Shown in pieces: positions 1-8,200 of a stretch of 34,926 nt of DNA; within the stretch, counting starts at the first letter, position 1; each line of letters begins with the position of its first letter. Position numbers and translations under genes: made by a program. Source of the stretch: Chloroflexota bacterium (GTDB taxonomy: Bacteria > Chloroflexota > Limnocylindria > P2-11E); contig VBDX01000138.1 in assembly GCA_005881885.1 (NCBI GenBank), positions 1 to 34,926 on the forward strand. Direction: 5' to 3'. The notes beneath the pieces are model-generated. The model did not search any database. It was not told the origin of the DNA and saw only the letters and a list, made by a program, of their open reading frames with translations.

Positions 1-1231
1 CGAAGTCCCGCACCTTGGCGCGGTCGGGCACGAGGAAGAATCCGCCGTCGCTGCCCGAGTACTGAAGCTCGCAGTGGGGGTAATCGCCTCCACATGGGTA
101 AAGCACTTCGCTCCGGATGGCGCTGCCATCTATCCCTCTTCCGAAGAGCGCGAGCGAAGGCACGTTCGCCGGATCGAAGTTCGTCTGCACCGCACTGCCG
201 ACACGGTCGACGATCGCGGGAAGGCTGCGCAGGAAATCGCCCTCGCTCAGTCGGATGCGCAGTGCCGAGAGGACCAGCTGCTGCCGCTGCGCGCGGCTGT
301 AGTCGTTGGCGTCGTGGCGCGAGCGTGCGAAATGCAGCGCCGTCGAGCCATCCATGAGCTGGGGGCCGGTCGTGATGTCGAGGCGCTCGACTCCATAGTC
401 GGGAGTGGGGTAGGACTCATCGCGGACCGGACGCCGGACGTCGACGATGACGCCGCCGACGGAGTCCACGATCTTCGTGAATGCGTCGAAGTTGACGAGC
501 GCGTACGCGTTCAAACGGATGCCGAGCAGATCTTCCACGACCTTCCTGGCGAGCTCGGGACCGCCGAACGCGTAGGCCGCGTTGATCTTGTCGACCAGCG
601 CGCCGGGCCGGTTGATGTACACATCGCGTGGGATGGAGAGCATCGCCGCGGTCTTATTCACCGGATCGAGGCTGAGGACGATCATCGTGTCGGTGTTCTG
701 CGTGGTCGACGAATCAGGACGCGAGTCGATCCCGAGGAGCAGCACGTTAACGCGCTCCGTGCCGGTCCATGCCGGCAGAGACGGGTCCTGCCCGGCCGCC
801 GCAACGAGCGGCGCGTTCGCGATCGGCGCGAAGATCTTGGCGAAGAACCCGGCCCACGGCGCCGATCCGCGGTACGCGGCCGTGTAGAAGGCGACGAGAG
901 AAACGCAGACGACGCCGAGGATCGCGTAATCGAGCAGGCGGCGTCCGCTCAGCGATCCCATCCCGCGGAGCTTGCCCGCGAACGCGTCCGCGACGACATA
1001 GAGGTGGTACGTGAAGAACGCGCCAGCGACGAGGAACGTGAACGCGGGTGCGTTGCGGAGCACGAGCGTCGTGAGCGGATCCGCGATCGCGATAAAGGCT
1101 CCGGCGAGAAGGACGGTGAAGATCGGCAGCAGGATCATGAGCATCCCCTTCACCCATCTGCCCTGATACATCTGTCCAAGACCCGGGAGCAGGCCCGAGA
1201 GGACCGCGGCGAATCCGGGTGAGCCGCTCAC
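1..1231 (-). CDS. LCP (LytR-CpsA-Psr) family membrane protein, C-terminus cut by window edge
   Basis: LCP proteins are extracytoplasmic phosphotransferases that attach lipid-linked glycopolymers to the cell wall. About 410 codons are visible. The first ~30 residues carry an LLPGLGQMYQGR stretch like TM2-type membrane domains. Three hydrophobic segments follow (roughly residues 30-50, 60-80 and 98-117), then the extracellular LCP domain. Family hallmarks are visible: NVLLLGIDSRPD, NTDTMIVLSLDP, SIPRDVYIN, DKINAAYAFGG and HFARSRHDANDYSRAQRQQ, which contain the conserved Asp and Arg residues for metal and pyrophosphate binding. The GTG at 1231 is chosen because the membrane domain begins right after it; the SD is weak. 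The stop lies outside the window. It is divergent from the next gene across ~100 bp. Family assignment is firm; the specific glycopolymer is unknown. Confidence 0.9.
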   Translation of the reverse strand, partial: MSGSPGFAAVLSGLLPGLGQMYQGRWVKGMLMILLPIFTVLLAGAFIAIADPLTTLVLRNAPAFTFLVAGAFFTYHLYVVADAFAGKLRGMGSLSGRRLLDYAILGVVCVSLVAFYTAAYRGSAPWAGFFAKIFAPIANAPLVAAAGQDPSLPAWTGTERVNVLLLGIDSRPDSSTTQNTDTMIVLSLDPVNKTAAMLSIPRDVYINRPGALVDKINAAYAFGGPELARKVVEDLLGIRLNAYALVNFDAFTKIVDSVGGVIVDVRRPVRDESYPTPDYGVERLDITTGPQLMDGSTALHFARSRHDANDYSRAQRQQLVLSALRIRLSEGDFLRSLPAIVDRVGSAVQTNFDPANVPSLALFGRGIDGSAIRSEVLYPCGGDYPHCELQYSGSDGGFFLVPDRAKVRDF

Positions 1232-1329
1232 GCGGGGCCCTTGCAGCGTACGGACGTGCGGCGAGACGGCCGACGACGCTCCCCGATTCGACACCGAACC
1301 CTTAGGGTACGAGACTCGGCGTCCCGAAG

Positions 1330-1821
1330 ATGGAGCGCTCCATTCCGGCCGATTCCGCCACGCTCCGCGGCGCTCGCGCCGTCGGCATCGTCTGCGCCAC
1401 CCTCTTCTTCCTTCCGGTGATCTTCGCTCTCGCGTTTCCGTCGGCGTTCCTCTTCACGCCGTACAACCGGAGCTACGAGCGGATGATCGCGTCGGTCCTC
1501 ATCGCGCTTGGCCTTGGCCTCTTGCTGGCGTTGCGCGACCCCGTCCGCAACGCCGGGGTATTCGCGATCGCCGGGCTCACGACGGGCCTCCTCGGCGCGT
1601 CGGTCGTGTACGCGCTGATCGTCGACGGCGCCGATCCCCTTCACTGGGTCGCGCAGGTCCCGATCCTCGCCGCGATCACGGTGACGCTCGTCATCACCTA
1701 CACCCGACTCAGGCGACCGAACCCGATCGTGGTGCGGATCGTGGTCGCCGCGGTCGTGCTGCTGCCGTTCGCCTTCTATGTCCACGACCTCGCGTACGCG
1801 GCGTTCGTCGCGGGGCGATAG
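1330..1821 (+). CDS. Hypothetical small membrane protein, about five TM segments
   Basis: I do not recognise this 163-residue protein. It has about five hydrophobic helices (near residues 14-38, 50-66, 76-98, 108-124 and 134-158), short loops and no obvious catalytic motif. The ATG at 1330 gives a membrane protein from the first helix. It ends 10 bp before the ABC transporter ATPase start, so it is probably co-transcribed with the two ABC genes and might be an accessory membrane component. That role is inferred from position only. Confidence 0.6.
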   Translation: MERSIPADSATLRGARAVGIVCATLFFLPVIFALAFPSAFLFTPYNRSYERMIASVLIALGLGLLLALRDPVRNAGVFAIAGLTTGLLGASVVYALIVDGADPLHWVAQVPILAAITVTLVITYTRLRRPNPIVVRIVVAAVVLLPFAFYVHDLAYAAFVAGR

Positions 1822-1831
1822 CGTTCGAGTC

Positions 1832-2590
1832 ATGCCACCGGTCGTGCAAGTGAATAACCTGCGCAAACGGTACGGCGAGATCGAGGCGGTGCGCGGGATC
1901 AGCTTTCAGGTCGAGACCGGCGAGGTGTTCGGCCTCCTTGGCCCGAACGGAGCCGGGAAGACGACGACAGTCGAGATACTCGAGGGCCTTCGCAAAGCGG
2001 ACGACGGGTCCGCCGTCGTAGCGGGCGTCGACGTGTTTGCCGATCCGTCTCTGGTGAAGCGGCGCATCGGTGTGCAACTGCAGGCAAGCGCGTTTCCCGA
2101 GAACCTTACGGCCAAGGAGACGGTCGAGTTCTTCGCTGCCTGCTACGACCTCGATGTCGACGCCCTCGCGCTGTTGCGCTTGGTCGAGCTCGAGGAGCGC
2201 GCCGGGCAGCGGCAGGAAACGCTGTCGGGCGGACAAAGGCAGCGCCTCTCGCTCGCCACGGCGCTCGTGAACTCACCGCAGGTCCTCTTCCTCGACGAGC
2301 CGACGACAGGCCTCGACCCGCAGGCGCGGCGGAACCTGTGGGATCTCATCCGAGGCATCCAGAGTCGCGGCACCACCGTGTTCCTCACGACGCACTACCT
2401 CGACGAGGCGGAGATCCTCTGCGAGCGGGTCGCGATCATGGACGAGGGACGCATCGTCGCGCTCGACCCGCCGCGCAAGCTCATCGACGACCTGTTAGCG
2501 AGGGGCTTCAGCAAGCCGGTGCTGCGGCAGCGGGCGAACCTCGAGGATGTCTTCCTCGATCTCACCGGTCACCAGCTTCGCGACGCATGA
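1832..2590 (+). CDS. ABC-2 type transporter ATP-binding protein
   Basis: This is the ATPase subunit of a drug, polyketide or antibiotic-type exporter. Residues 37-44 form Walker A (GPNGAGKT), LSGGQRQR sits at 131-138, Walker B and the catalytic Glu (VLFLDEP) at 151-157, and the switch His is in TTHYLDEAE. The protein is 252 aa, normal for CcmA/DrrA-like ATPases. I chose the ATG at 1832 because it starts just before the first nucleotide-binding-domain strand and does not overlap the preceding gene. An upstream in-frame start at 1778 would add 18 basic residues. Its stop overlaps the permease start in an ATGA junction, which points to translational coupling. The substrate cannot be told. Confidence 0.93.
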   Translation: MPPVVQVNNLRKRYGEIEAVRGISFQVETGEVFGLLGPNGAGKTTTVEILEGLRKADDGSAVVAGVDVFADPSLVKRRIGVQLQASAFPENLTAKETVEFFAACYDLDVDALALLRLVELEERAGQRQETLSGGQRQRLSLATALVNSPQVLFLDEPTTGLDPQARRNLWDLIRGIQSRGTTVFLTTHYLDEAEILCERVAIMDEGRIVALDPPRKLIDDLLARGFSKPVLRQRANLEDVFLDLTGHQLRDA

Positions 2591-3681
2591 GACAGACGGC
2601 GCGGCTCACGGCGTTGCTCCTGCGCGCGTACCTGCGCGACCGTATCGCGCTGTTCTTCAGTCTCGTCGTCCCCCTGATGCTCATGGTGATCTTCGGCTAC
2701 CTGAACCTCGGCGACTTCGGCCGGGTCTCGCTCGCCGTCGACGACCAGGCGAAGAACGACGCGAGCAAGCAGCTCCTGAGTCTGTTGAAAGGGATCGAGA
2801 CCTTGCAGATCACCGAAGAGAGCACGGACGAGGCGTTGAAACGTCTACGGCGTACCGAGCTGGACGTGCTGGTCGTCATTCCGAAGGACTTCGCGATCGC
2901 TCCGGCGCGGCCCGGTCAGACGGTGCCCCAGCTCGTCGTCTACGGCGATGACGCGCGCCCGCAGCAGGTCGTGGTGGGGCGGCAGATCATCGCGCAAGTC
3001 ATCGACCGGCTGTCATTCGCGGTGACGCAGACGGCGCCGGTGGTCGCCGTGAAAGACGAGACGGTGCAGGGCGTGCGCCTCCGCTACGTGGACTTCCTGG
3101 TGCCCGGGATCCTCGGGGTGAACATCATGCAGCTCGCCGTATTCTCGGTGGCCTTCGCGCTCGTCGGCGACAAGCAGCGCGGCGTCCTGCGCCGGATCAT
3201 GGCCACTCCCGTCCGCATCCCGAACCTGCTGGCGGCGCACGTCGTGACCCGGCTCTTCATCGCCGCCGGGCAGGTGGCCGTGCTCCTCCTCGTGGCGCTC
3301 GTCTTGTTCAACGTGACGATCGTCGGTGGGCTCGGGGCGCTCGTCGTCGTCGCCCTCCTCGGCACGATCCTCTTCCTCACGATCGGCTTCGCGCTCGCCG
3401 GCTGGGCGCAGAGCGAGAACCAGGTACCGGCCATCGCACAATTGATCACGCTGCCGCAGTTCTTCTTCTCGGGCGTCTTCTTCTCGAAGAACGCCGCACC
3501 AGAAGCGATCCGTCCAATCACGAACCTGCTGCCGCTCACGTTCTTGAACGACGCGCTGCGCGAGATCAGCGTGCAGGGCGCGTCGCTCTGGGACGTGCGG
3601 ACGCAGATCCTGGGATTGCTGGTGTGGATCGTCCTTGGGTTCGTTCTGGCGGTCCGGCTCTTCCGCTTCGAGCGCTTCTAG
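2587..3681 (+). CDS. ABC-2 type transporter permease
   Basis: This 364-residue membrane partner of the upstream ATPase has the ABC-2/YhgE-like layout. It has one N-terminal TM (LFFSLVVPLMLMVIFGYL), a ~200-residue extracytoplasmic region with soluble character, then about five C-terminal TM segments including the conserved LITLPQFFFSGVFF and LPLTFLNDALREI regions. The start codon overlaps the ATPase stop (ATGA). The gene ends convergently with the Nudix gene, with the two stop codons sharing a few bases at 3678-3681. Together the pair forms a complete exporter, probably homodimeric in both subunits. Substrate unknown. Confidence 0.92.
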   Translation: MRQTARLTALLLRAYLRDRIALFFSLVVPLMLMVIFGYLNLGDFGRVSLAVDDQAKNDASKQLLSLLKGIETLQITEESTDEALKRLRRTELDVLVVIPKDFAIAPARPGQTVPQLVVYGDDARPQQVVVGRQIIAQVIDRLSFAVTQTAPVVAVKDETVQGVRLRYVDFLVPGILGVNIMQLAVFSVAFALVGDKQRGVLRRIMATPVRIPNLLAAHVVTRLFIAAGQVAVLLLVALVLFNVTIVGGLGALVVVALLGTILFLTIGFALAGWAQSENQVPAIAQLITLPQFFFSGVFFSKNAAPEAIRPITNLLPLTFLNDALREISVQGASLWDVRTQILGLLVWIVLGFVLAVRLFRFERF

Positions 3682-4268
3682 CTTTCTTTCGCCAGCGCCT
3701 CGTGGACCACGCGGTGCGCGACCGCGCGGAAGCGTCCCCAGTCCGCCCAATCCCCGCCGATGTCAACTGAATGCATGCTGGTGACGCGTTCGAGGCCGTC
3801 CGCGACGGCCGGGAGCTCTGCTGGGTCGACCTCTCTGTACTCCTCGATCCGCTCCTCGCGATCGCGCGCCTCCAGCATCCCGCCGACCTCGTCGAGGAGG
3901 AACGCGAATGTATGGAAGATGGGCGGTCCGTCCGGCGAGGACCGCGGGCGATAGGCGATCGCCGCGAGGAATCGCCGGATGGTGGTTTCGAGCCCCGTCT
4001 CTTCGAGCGTCTCCCGTACGAGCGCGTCGAAGATGCCTTCGCCGTGATGGATGCCGCCGGTAGGGAGCCGGTAGGCGCCACGCGGATAGAAGGTCTTGAT
4101 CGAGAGAAGGACTTTCCGGTTCGGGCGCCGCACGATCATGCAGACCTCGCCGACGCGGTCCGGGTTGTGGATCGGATCGAAGAAGCCGTCGTTGATCGTC
4201 GCGTCGACCCGACGCGGTTCGCCGTACCGGCCCGCGAGCTCAGCAACCTCCTGGTCGAACTCCGTCAC
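3678..4268 (-). CDS. Nudix hydrolase
   Basis: Nudix enzymes cleave nucleoside diphosphates linked to another moiety. The 196-residue protein has a complete Nudix box at residues 71-93, matching G-x5-E-x7-R-E-U-x-E-E-x-G-U except for Thr at the first U position; the metal-binding REtLEET is intact. The start is a GTG at 4268 placed immediately after the TGA of the upstream GGDEF-RHH gene (TGAGTG), so translation is very likely coupled. The substrate cannot be deduced from the box. Co-expression with a GGDEF domain makes a nucleotide-signalling or nucleotide-sanitation role worth testing, but that is inference. Confidence 0.9.
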   Translation of the reverse strand: MTEFDQEVAELAGRYGEPRRVDATINDGFFDPIHNPDRVGEVCMIVRRPNRKVLLSIKTFYPRGAYRLPTGGIHHGEGIFDALVRETLEETGLETTIRRFLAAIAYRPRSSPDGPPIFHTFAFLLDEVGGMLEARDREERIEEYREVDPAELPAVADGLERVTSMHSVDIGGDWADWGRFRAVAHRVVHEALAKES

Positions 4269-4886
4269 TCACTCGCGATCGTACTTGCGCAAGACGTCCT
4301 CGAGCGCTTCACGGAGGAGCACGGCCTCCTTCGTCTTCTTCCGCTCGGCAAGCGCCTTGAGCCGCGCGAGCTGGGCGGAGCTGTAGTACGACGATTTCAG
4401 GACCATGTCTTCGGCCGGTGGCAGGCCGACGGCGTTCCCGCCCTGTTCCTTGGCGGCGTAGAGCGCGAGATCGGCCTTGCGCATGAGCTGCTCGGCGCTC
4501 TTGGCGTCGCGCGGGACGTTGGCGACGCCGATCGTGGCGGTTGCTTCGAACCGTGCCGGAATGGATTTGCGCAGCGCGGCGGCAAGTTCGGCCCGAAGAC
4601 GCTCGGCACGAAGGAACGCGGCCTCGAGCGGAACGCCGGGCGCCACGAGGGCGAACTCGTCCCCACCGATGCGGCCGAAGGTCCAGCCCTCCGCGTTCGC
4701 CTTCGCGGTGAGCACGCGCGCCGCCGCCGCGATCGCTTTGTCGCCGAGTCCCCGACCGCCCTTCTCGTTCAGGACCATGAGGTTGTCCAGGTCGACCAGG
4801 AGGAGCGAGGCGCCTCCCTCGGCCTTGATCGCTTTCTCGACCGCGCTCCCGAATCCCGGGGCTGGGACGGCTTTCGGTCTTGCCAT
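4269..4886 (-). CDS. GGDEF domain fused to C-terminal ribbon-helix-helix DNA-binding domain
   Basis: This is a 205-residue protein with two parts. Residues ~25-155 are a compact GGDEF (diguanylate cyclase-type) domain. The metal-binding Asp pair is D32/D34 (VDLDN), the guanine-contact positions align with N40 and D49, the signature GGDEF is at 74-78, and the late Lys is in ALYAAKEQ near 145. Two deviations stand out: the usual Phe-Lys after the first Asp pair is Leu-Met, and no RxxD inhibitory site precedes GGDEF. Residues ~161-203 look like an RHH (CopG/MetJ-type) domain: a short strand KSSYYSS, then helices QLARLKALAERKK and KEAVLLREALEDVLRKY. There is no sensory or dimerisation domain at the N-terminus; RHH pairing could supply the dimer that GGDEF catalysis needs. 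First gene of a two-gene operon with the Nudix hydrolase. Activity is untested. Confidence 0.85.
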   Translation of the reverse strand: MARPKAVPAPGFGSAVEKAIKAEGGASLLLVDLDNLMVLNEKGGRGLGDKAIAAAARVLTAKANAEGWTFGRIGGDEFALVAPGVPLEAAFLRAERLRAELAAALRKSIPARFEATATIGVANVPRDAKSAEQLMRKADLALYAAKEQGGNAVGLPPAEDMVLKSSYYSSAQLARLKALAERKKTKEAVLLREALEDVLRKYDRE

Positions 4887-4927
4887 ATATCGTCAGAACA
4901 TATATACGCATAGACGATGTATGTCAA
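4885..4927 (-). promoter_or_regulatory. Promoter with overlapping inverted repeat upstream of GGDEF-RHH gene
   Basis: On the minus strand, a perfect TTGACA -35 (4922-4927) is separated by 17 bp from TATATG (4899-4904) as -10. This predicts transcription starting near 4892, only about 6 nt before the ATG at 4886, so the transcript is leaderless or nearly so. An inverted repeat, atatatcgtc (4885-4894) and gacgatgtat (4913-4922), has 9 of 10 positions matching and encloses the -10 element. This AT-rich patch stands out from the GC-rich surroundings. RHH proteins commonly repress their own promoters by binding short repeats, so this is a plausible autoregulatory operator. The promoter call is from sequence; the operator role is inference. 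Confidence 0.6.
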
Positions 4928-5060
4928 GAGCGGCGCGGTAGCCGGCTCTCTCCATGGACAGGGCTTGGGACGCGTGGCAGGCCCCCGATCAAGGTGGCCT
5001 GGACCGCGAATGGCCCGCGAAGGGGCCGCTCCGAGCTTGTCCACCGGCTAGACTTGTGAG

Positions 5061-5240
5061 AACAGGCGCCTGAGGGGCCATCGACCCCGAGCCGCCGGAA
5101 GAAAGCCGCTACCGCGGCGAGTAGAGCCGGCCGGAAACTGCTCCGTTAGCGGCGGATCGAGTGGACGCGCACGGCGTCAACTCGGGTGGTACCACGGCAT
5201 GCGCCGTCCCGAGATGTTCGGGACGGCGTTTCTGTTTTTT
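5061..5240 (+). promoter_or_regulatory. T-box riboswitch (isoleucine, ultrashort Stem I)
   Basis: This leader senses uncharged tRNA-Ile and controls ileS. Stem I is very short: GGCG 5065-5068 with CGCC 5093-5096, a UGA/GA internal loop resembling a kink-turn, and an upper stem GGGG 5074-5077 with CCCC 5085-5088. The loop contains the AUC isoleucine codon (5080-5082) followed by a purine. An AGTA is at 5120-5123 and the F-box CCGTTA at 5143-5148. Stem III is GACGC 5164-5168 with GCGTC 5174-5178. The antiterminator has helix A1 CTCGGG 5181-5186 with CCCGAG 5208-5213, the 7-nt bulge TGGTACC 5187-5193 that pairs with the tRNA acceptor end, and helix A2 ACGGC 5194-5198 with GCCGT 5203-5207. A weak -10 (TAGACT, 5049-5054) would start transcription right at the element; no good -35 is seen. 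Confidence 0.93.
5202..5240 (+). terminator. T-box-controlled intrinsic terminator
   Basis: An 11-bp GC-rich hairpin (5202-5212 paired with 5218-5228, 5-nt loop) is followed by a T-rich run at 5229-5240. Its 5' arm includes the 3' strands of both antiterminator helices (5203-5213), so the two structures are mutually exclusive. Uncharged tRNA-Ile should favour the antiterminator and let transcription continue into ileS. The ileS SD (GGAGG, 5241-5245) follows the T run and is not part of the hairpin, so control is expected at transcription. Confidence 0.92.
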
Positions 5241-5249
5241 GGAGGCGAA

Positions 5250-8200
5250 GTGGCAAAGGCGACAGAGAAAACGAGGTTCCGGCCGGTCGGCGCGAAGCTC
5301 GACCTGGCCGAGGTCGACCACCGCACCCTCGATCTCTGGGAGCGCGAGCGGAGCTTCGATCTCCTCCGGAAGAAGAACGCCGGCGGGCCGCGCTTCAAGT
5401 TCTTCGATGGTCCGATCACCGCGAACGTCGAGGGCATGGGGGTGCACAGCGCATGGGCGCGTACGTACAAGGACGTCTACCAGCGTTACAAGGCCATGCA
5501 GGGATACGACCAGCGCTACCAGAACGGCTTCGATTGCCAGGGCCTTTGGGTCGAGGTGCAGGTCGAGCGTGAGCTCAACCTCAACAGCAAGCGCGACATC
5601 GAGACGTATGGCATCGCCAGGTTCTCGGAAGCCTGCCGCGCCCGCGTCGATCGGTCGGCGGCCGCGATCACGAAGGGTTCCATCCGTATGGGTCAATGGA
5701 TGGATTGGGAAAACTCCTACTACACGTACAGCGATCTGAACATCTCGCACATCTGGCACGTCTTGAAGCTCTGCCAGGAGAAGGGCTGGCTCTACAAGGG
5801 CCACCGCTCGATGCCCTGGTGTGCCCGGTGCGGTACCGCTCTCTCGCAGCACGAGATGATCGACAGTTACCGCGAGATGACCCATCTGTCCGTTTATGTG
5901 CGGTTTCCTATCGTCCGCCCGGGCCCGGCTTCGCCGGCCCCGGGCGAGCCCCAGTCAAAGGAAAGCTTCCTCACGTGGACGACGACGCCGTGGACGCTTC
6001 CGGCGAACGTGGCGCTCGCCATCAATCCCGAGATCGAGTACGTGCGGGTAGAGGTCGGCGACGAAGCGTTCATCGTGGCCAAAGCCGCTGCTGAGCAGAT
6101 CTTTGACCGAGCGGTGATCAAGAACCAAAGCGCAATAGACGCCCGCAAGCTCCTGGGCCTGCGCTACCGCGGACCGTTCGACGAGCTTCCCGCATCGAGC
6201 GCGGGGGTCGCGGGGCATCGCGTCATCGAGTGGAAGGACGTGACCGCGGCCGAAGGGACTGGGCTCGTGCACATCGCCCCGGGCTGCGGTGCCGAGGACT
6301 TCGCGCTCTCGAAGACCGAGAAGCTTCCGGTGCTGGTCCCGATCGACGAGAACGCGCGCTTTGTCTCGGGCTACGGGTGGCTCCAGGGGAAGGAAGCGCG
6401 CGACGTTGCGCGCGAGATCGCCGACGACCTCCAAAAGCGGGGCTTGCTCTTCCGCGCCGCCGACTATGTCCACCGCTACCCCGAGTGCTGGCGTTGCCAC
6501 GAGGAGATCGTCTTCCGGGTGGACGACGAATGGTTCATCTCGATGGACGAGCTGCGGCCGAGGCTCATCGAAGCGGCAGCGAAGGTCACGTGGCTCCCGC
6601 CGGCCGCCGGCCGCCGGATGGAGAACTGGCTGCTGAACATGGGCGACTGGAACATCAGCCGCAAGCGCTACTGGGGCCTTCCGCTTCCTTTCTATACGTG
6701 CGCGAACAAGCACTTCTTCGTCCTCGGAAGCGAAGAGGAGCTGCGCAAGCTCGCGAAGAGCGGACTCGACAAGCTGCGCGAGCTGCACCGGCCGTGGATC
6801 GACGAGGTCGTCGTCGGCTGCCCGCAGTGCGGCGCCGACAGCAAACGCGTCAAAGAAGTGGGGGACTGCTGGCTCGACGCGGGGATCGTCCCGTTCTCGA
6901 CGCTCGACTGGCTGCACGATCGGAAGTACTGGGAGCAATGGTTCCCCGCCGACTACATCGTCGAGATGGTCGAGCAGGTCCGCCTCTGGTTCTACTCGCA
7001 GCTCTTCTTCTCTGTCGTGCTCACAGGGGAAGCGCCATACCGCGTCTGCGAGTCATTCCAGCCGATGCTCGCGGCGCCGGGCGAAGAGTTCCACAAGTCC
7101 GGCGGAAACATGATCGACCTGAATGAGGCTTGCGAGAGAGTCGGCGCGGACATCATCCGCTGGGTCGTCGCCCGCGAGGACCTACAGGAGATCATGTACT
7201 TCAGCTTTGAGCCCCTCCAGGAGCTCAAGCGGAAGCTCCTCATCCTCTGGAACACATATTCGTTCTTCGTGACGTACGCGAATCTCGACGGCTTCGATCC
7301 GGCGGAGAAACGAGTCCCGGTCGCCGAGCGGCCAGTCATGGATCGCTGGCTGCTCTCCTCTCTCGCGCGGCTCGTCGCCGAATCGCGGGCGTCGATGGAC
7401 GCCTACGACGTGCGGTCGGCGATCTTCAAGATCGAAGCGTTCTGGGAGGATCTCTCCACCTGGTACGTGCGCCGCAACCGGGCACGCTTCTGGAAGGCCC
7501 GCTCGCAAGGCGATTCGCTCGCCGCGTACCAGACCATGTACGAGACGCTCAGCACCCTCATCCGTCTGATCGCTCCGGTGATGCCGTTCGTCAGTGAGGA
7601 CATGTATCAGGGGCTCGCCCGCGAGGCCGCTGCGCCTGGCGCGGAAGCATCCGTCCATCTCACCACGTATCCCGAGGAGCGACCCGATCGCCGCGACGAT
7701 GATCTCGAGCGGCGCATGCGCGCTGCGCGGCGCGTCGTCGAGCTCGGCCGCGCGGCGCGGGCCTCGGCCGGCGTGAAGACGCGGATGCCGCTGCCGAAGC
7801 TGATCGTCGTCTTCGACGCGGCCGATCGCGATCGGGGTGCGCTCGACGAGCGTTCCGAGCTCGCGGACATCGTGAAGGATGAGCTCAACGTGAAGGAGCT
7901 CGAGGTCCGCGACCAGGCCGAGGGTCTCGTGAGAGAGACCGTCAAGCCTGACCTGAGAGTGCTCGGACCGAAGCTCGGCAAGGACCTGCCGCGGATCCGG
8001 CAGGCGCTCGCCGAGGGACGATATGAACGCCGCGATGGATCGATCGCGGTGGAGGGACTCTCGCTCTCGCCGAGCGAGGTGTTGGTCTCGCATGAGGGCG
8101 CGCCTGGCCACGCCGTGGGCCGTGACGCCGGAGCGACGGTGGCGCTCGAGACGAAGCGTACGCCCGAGCTCGAGCTCGAAGGCCTCGCGCGCGAGATCGC

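Noticed and set aside
74-1222. Plus-strand open frame of 382 codons at the window start
   Set aside because: The opposite strand encodes an LCP-family protein with all family motifs, while this frame gives a low-complexity charged sequence.
1287-1308. TTCGAC and TAGGGT as a promoter before the small membrane protein
   Set aside because: The spacing is only about 10 bp, too short for a housekeeping promoter.
5955-6938. Minus-strand open frame of 327 codons opposite ileS
   Set aside because: No domain or start signal; explained by codon bias of ileS on the other strand.
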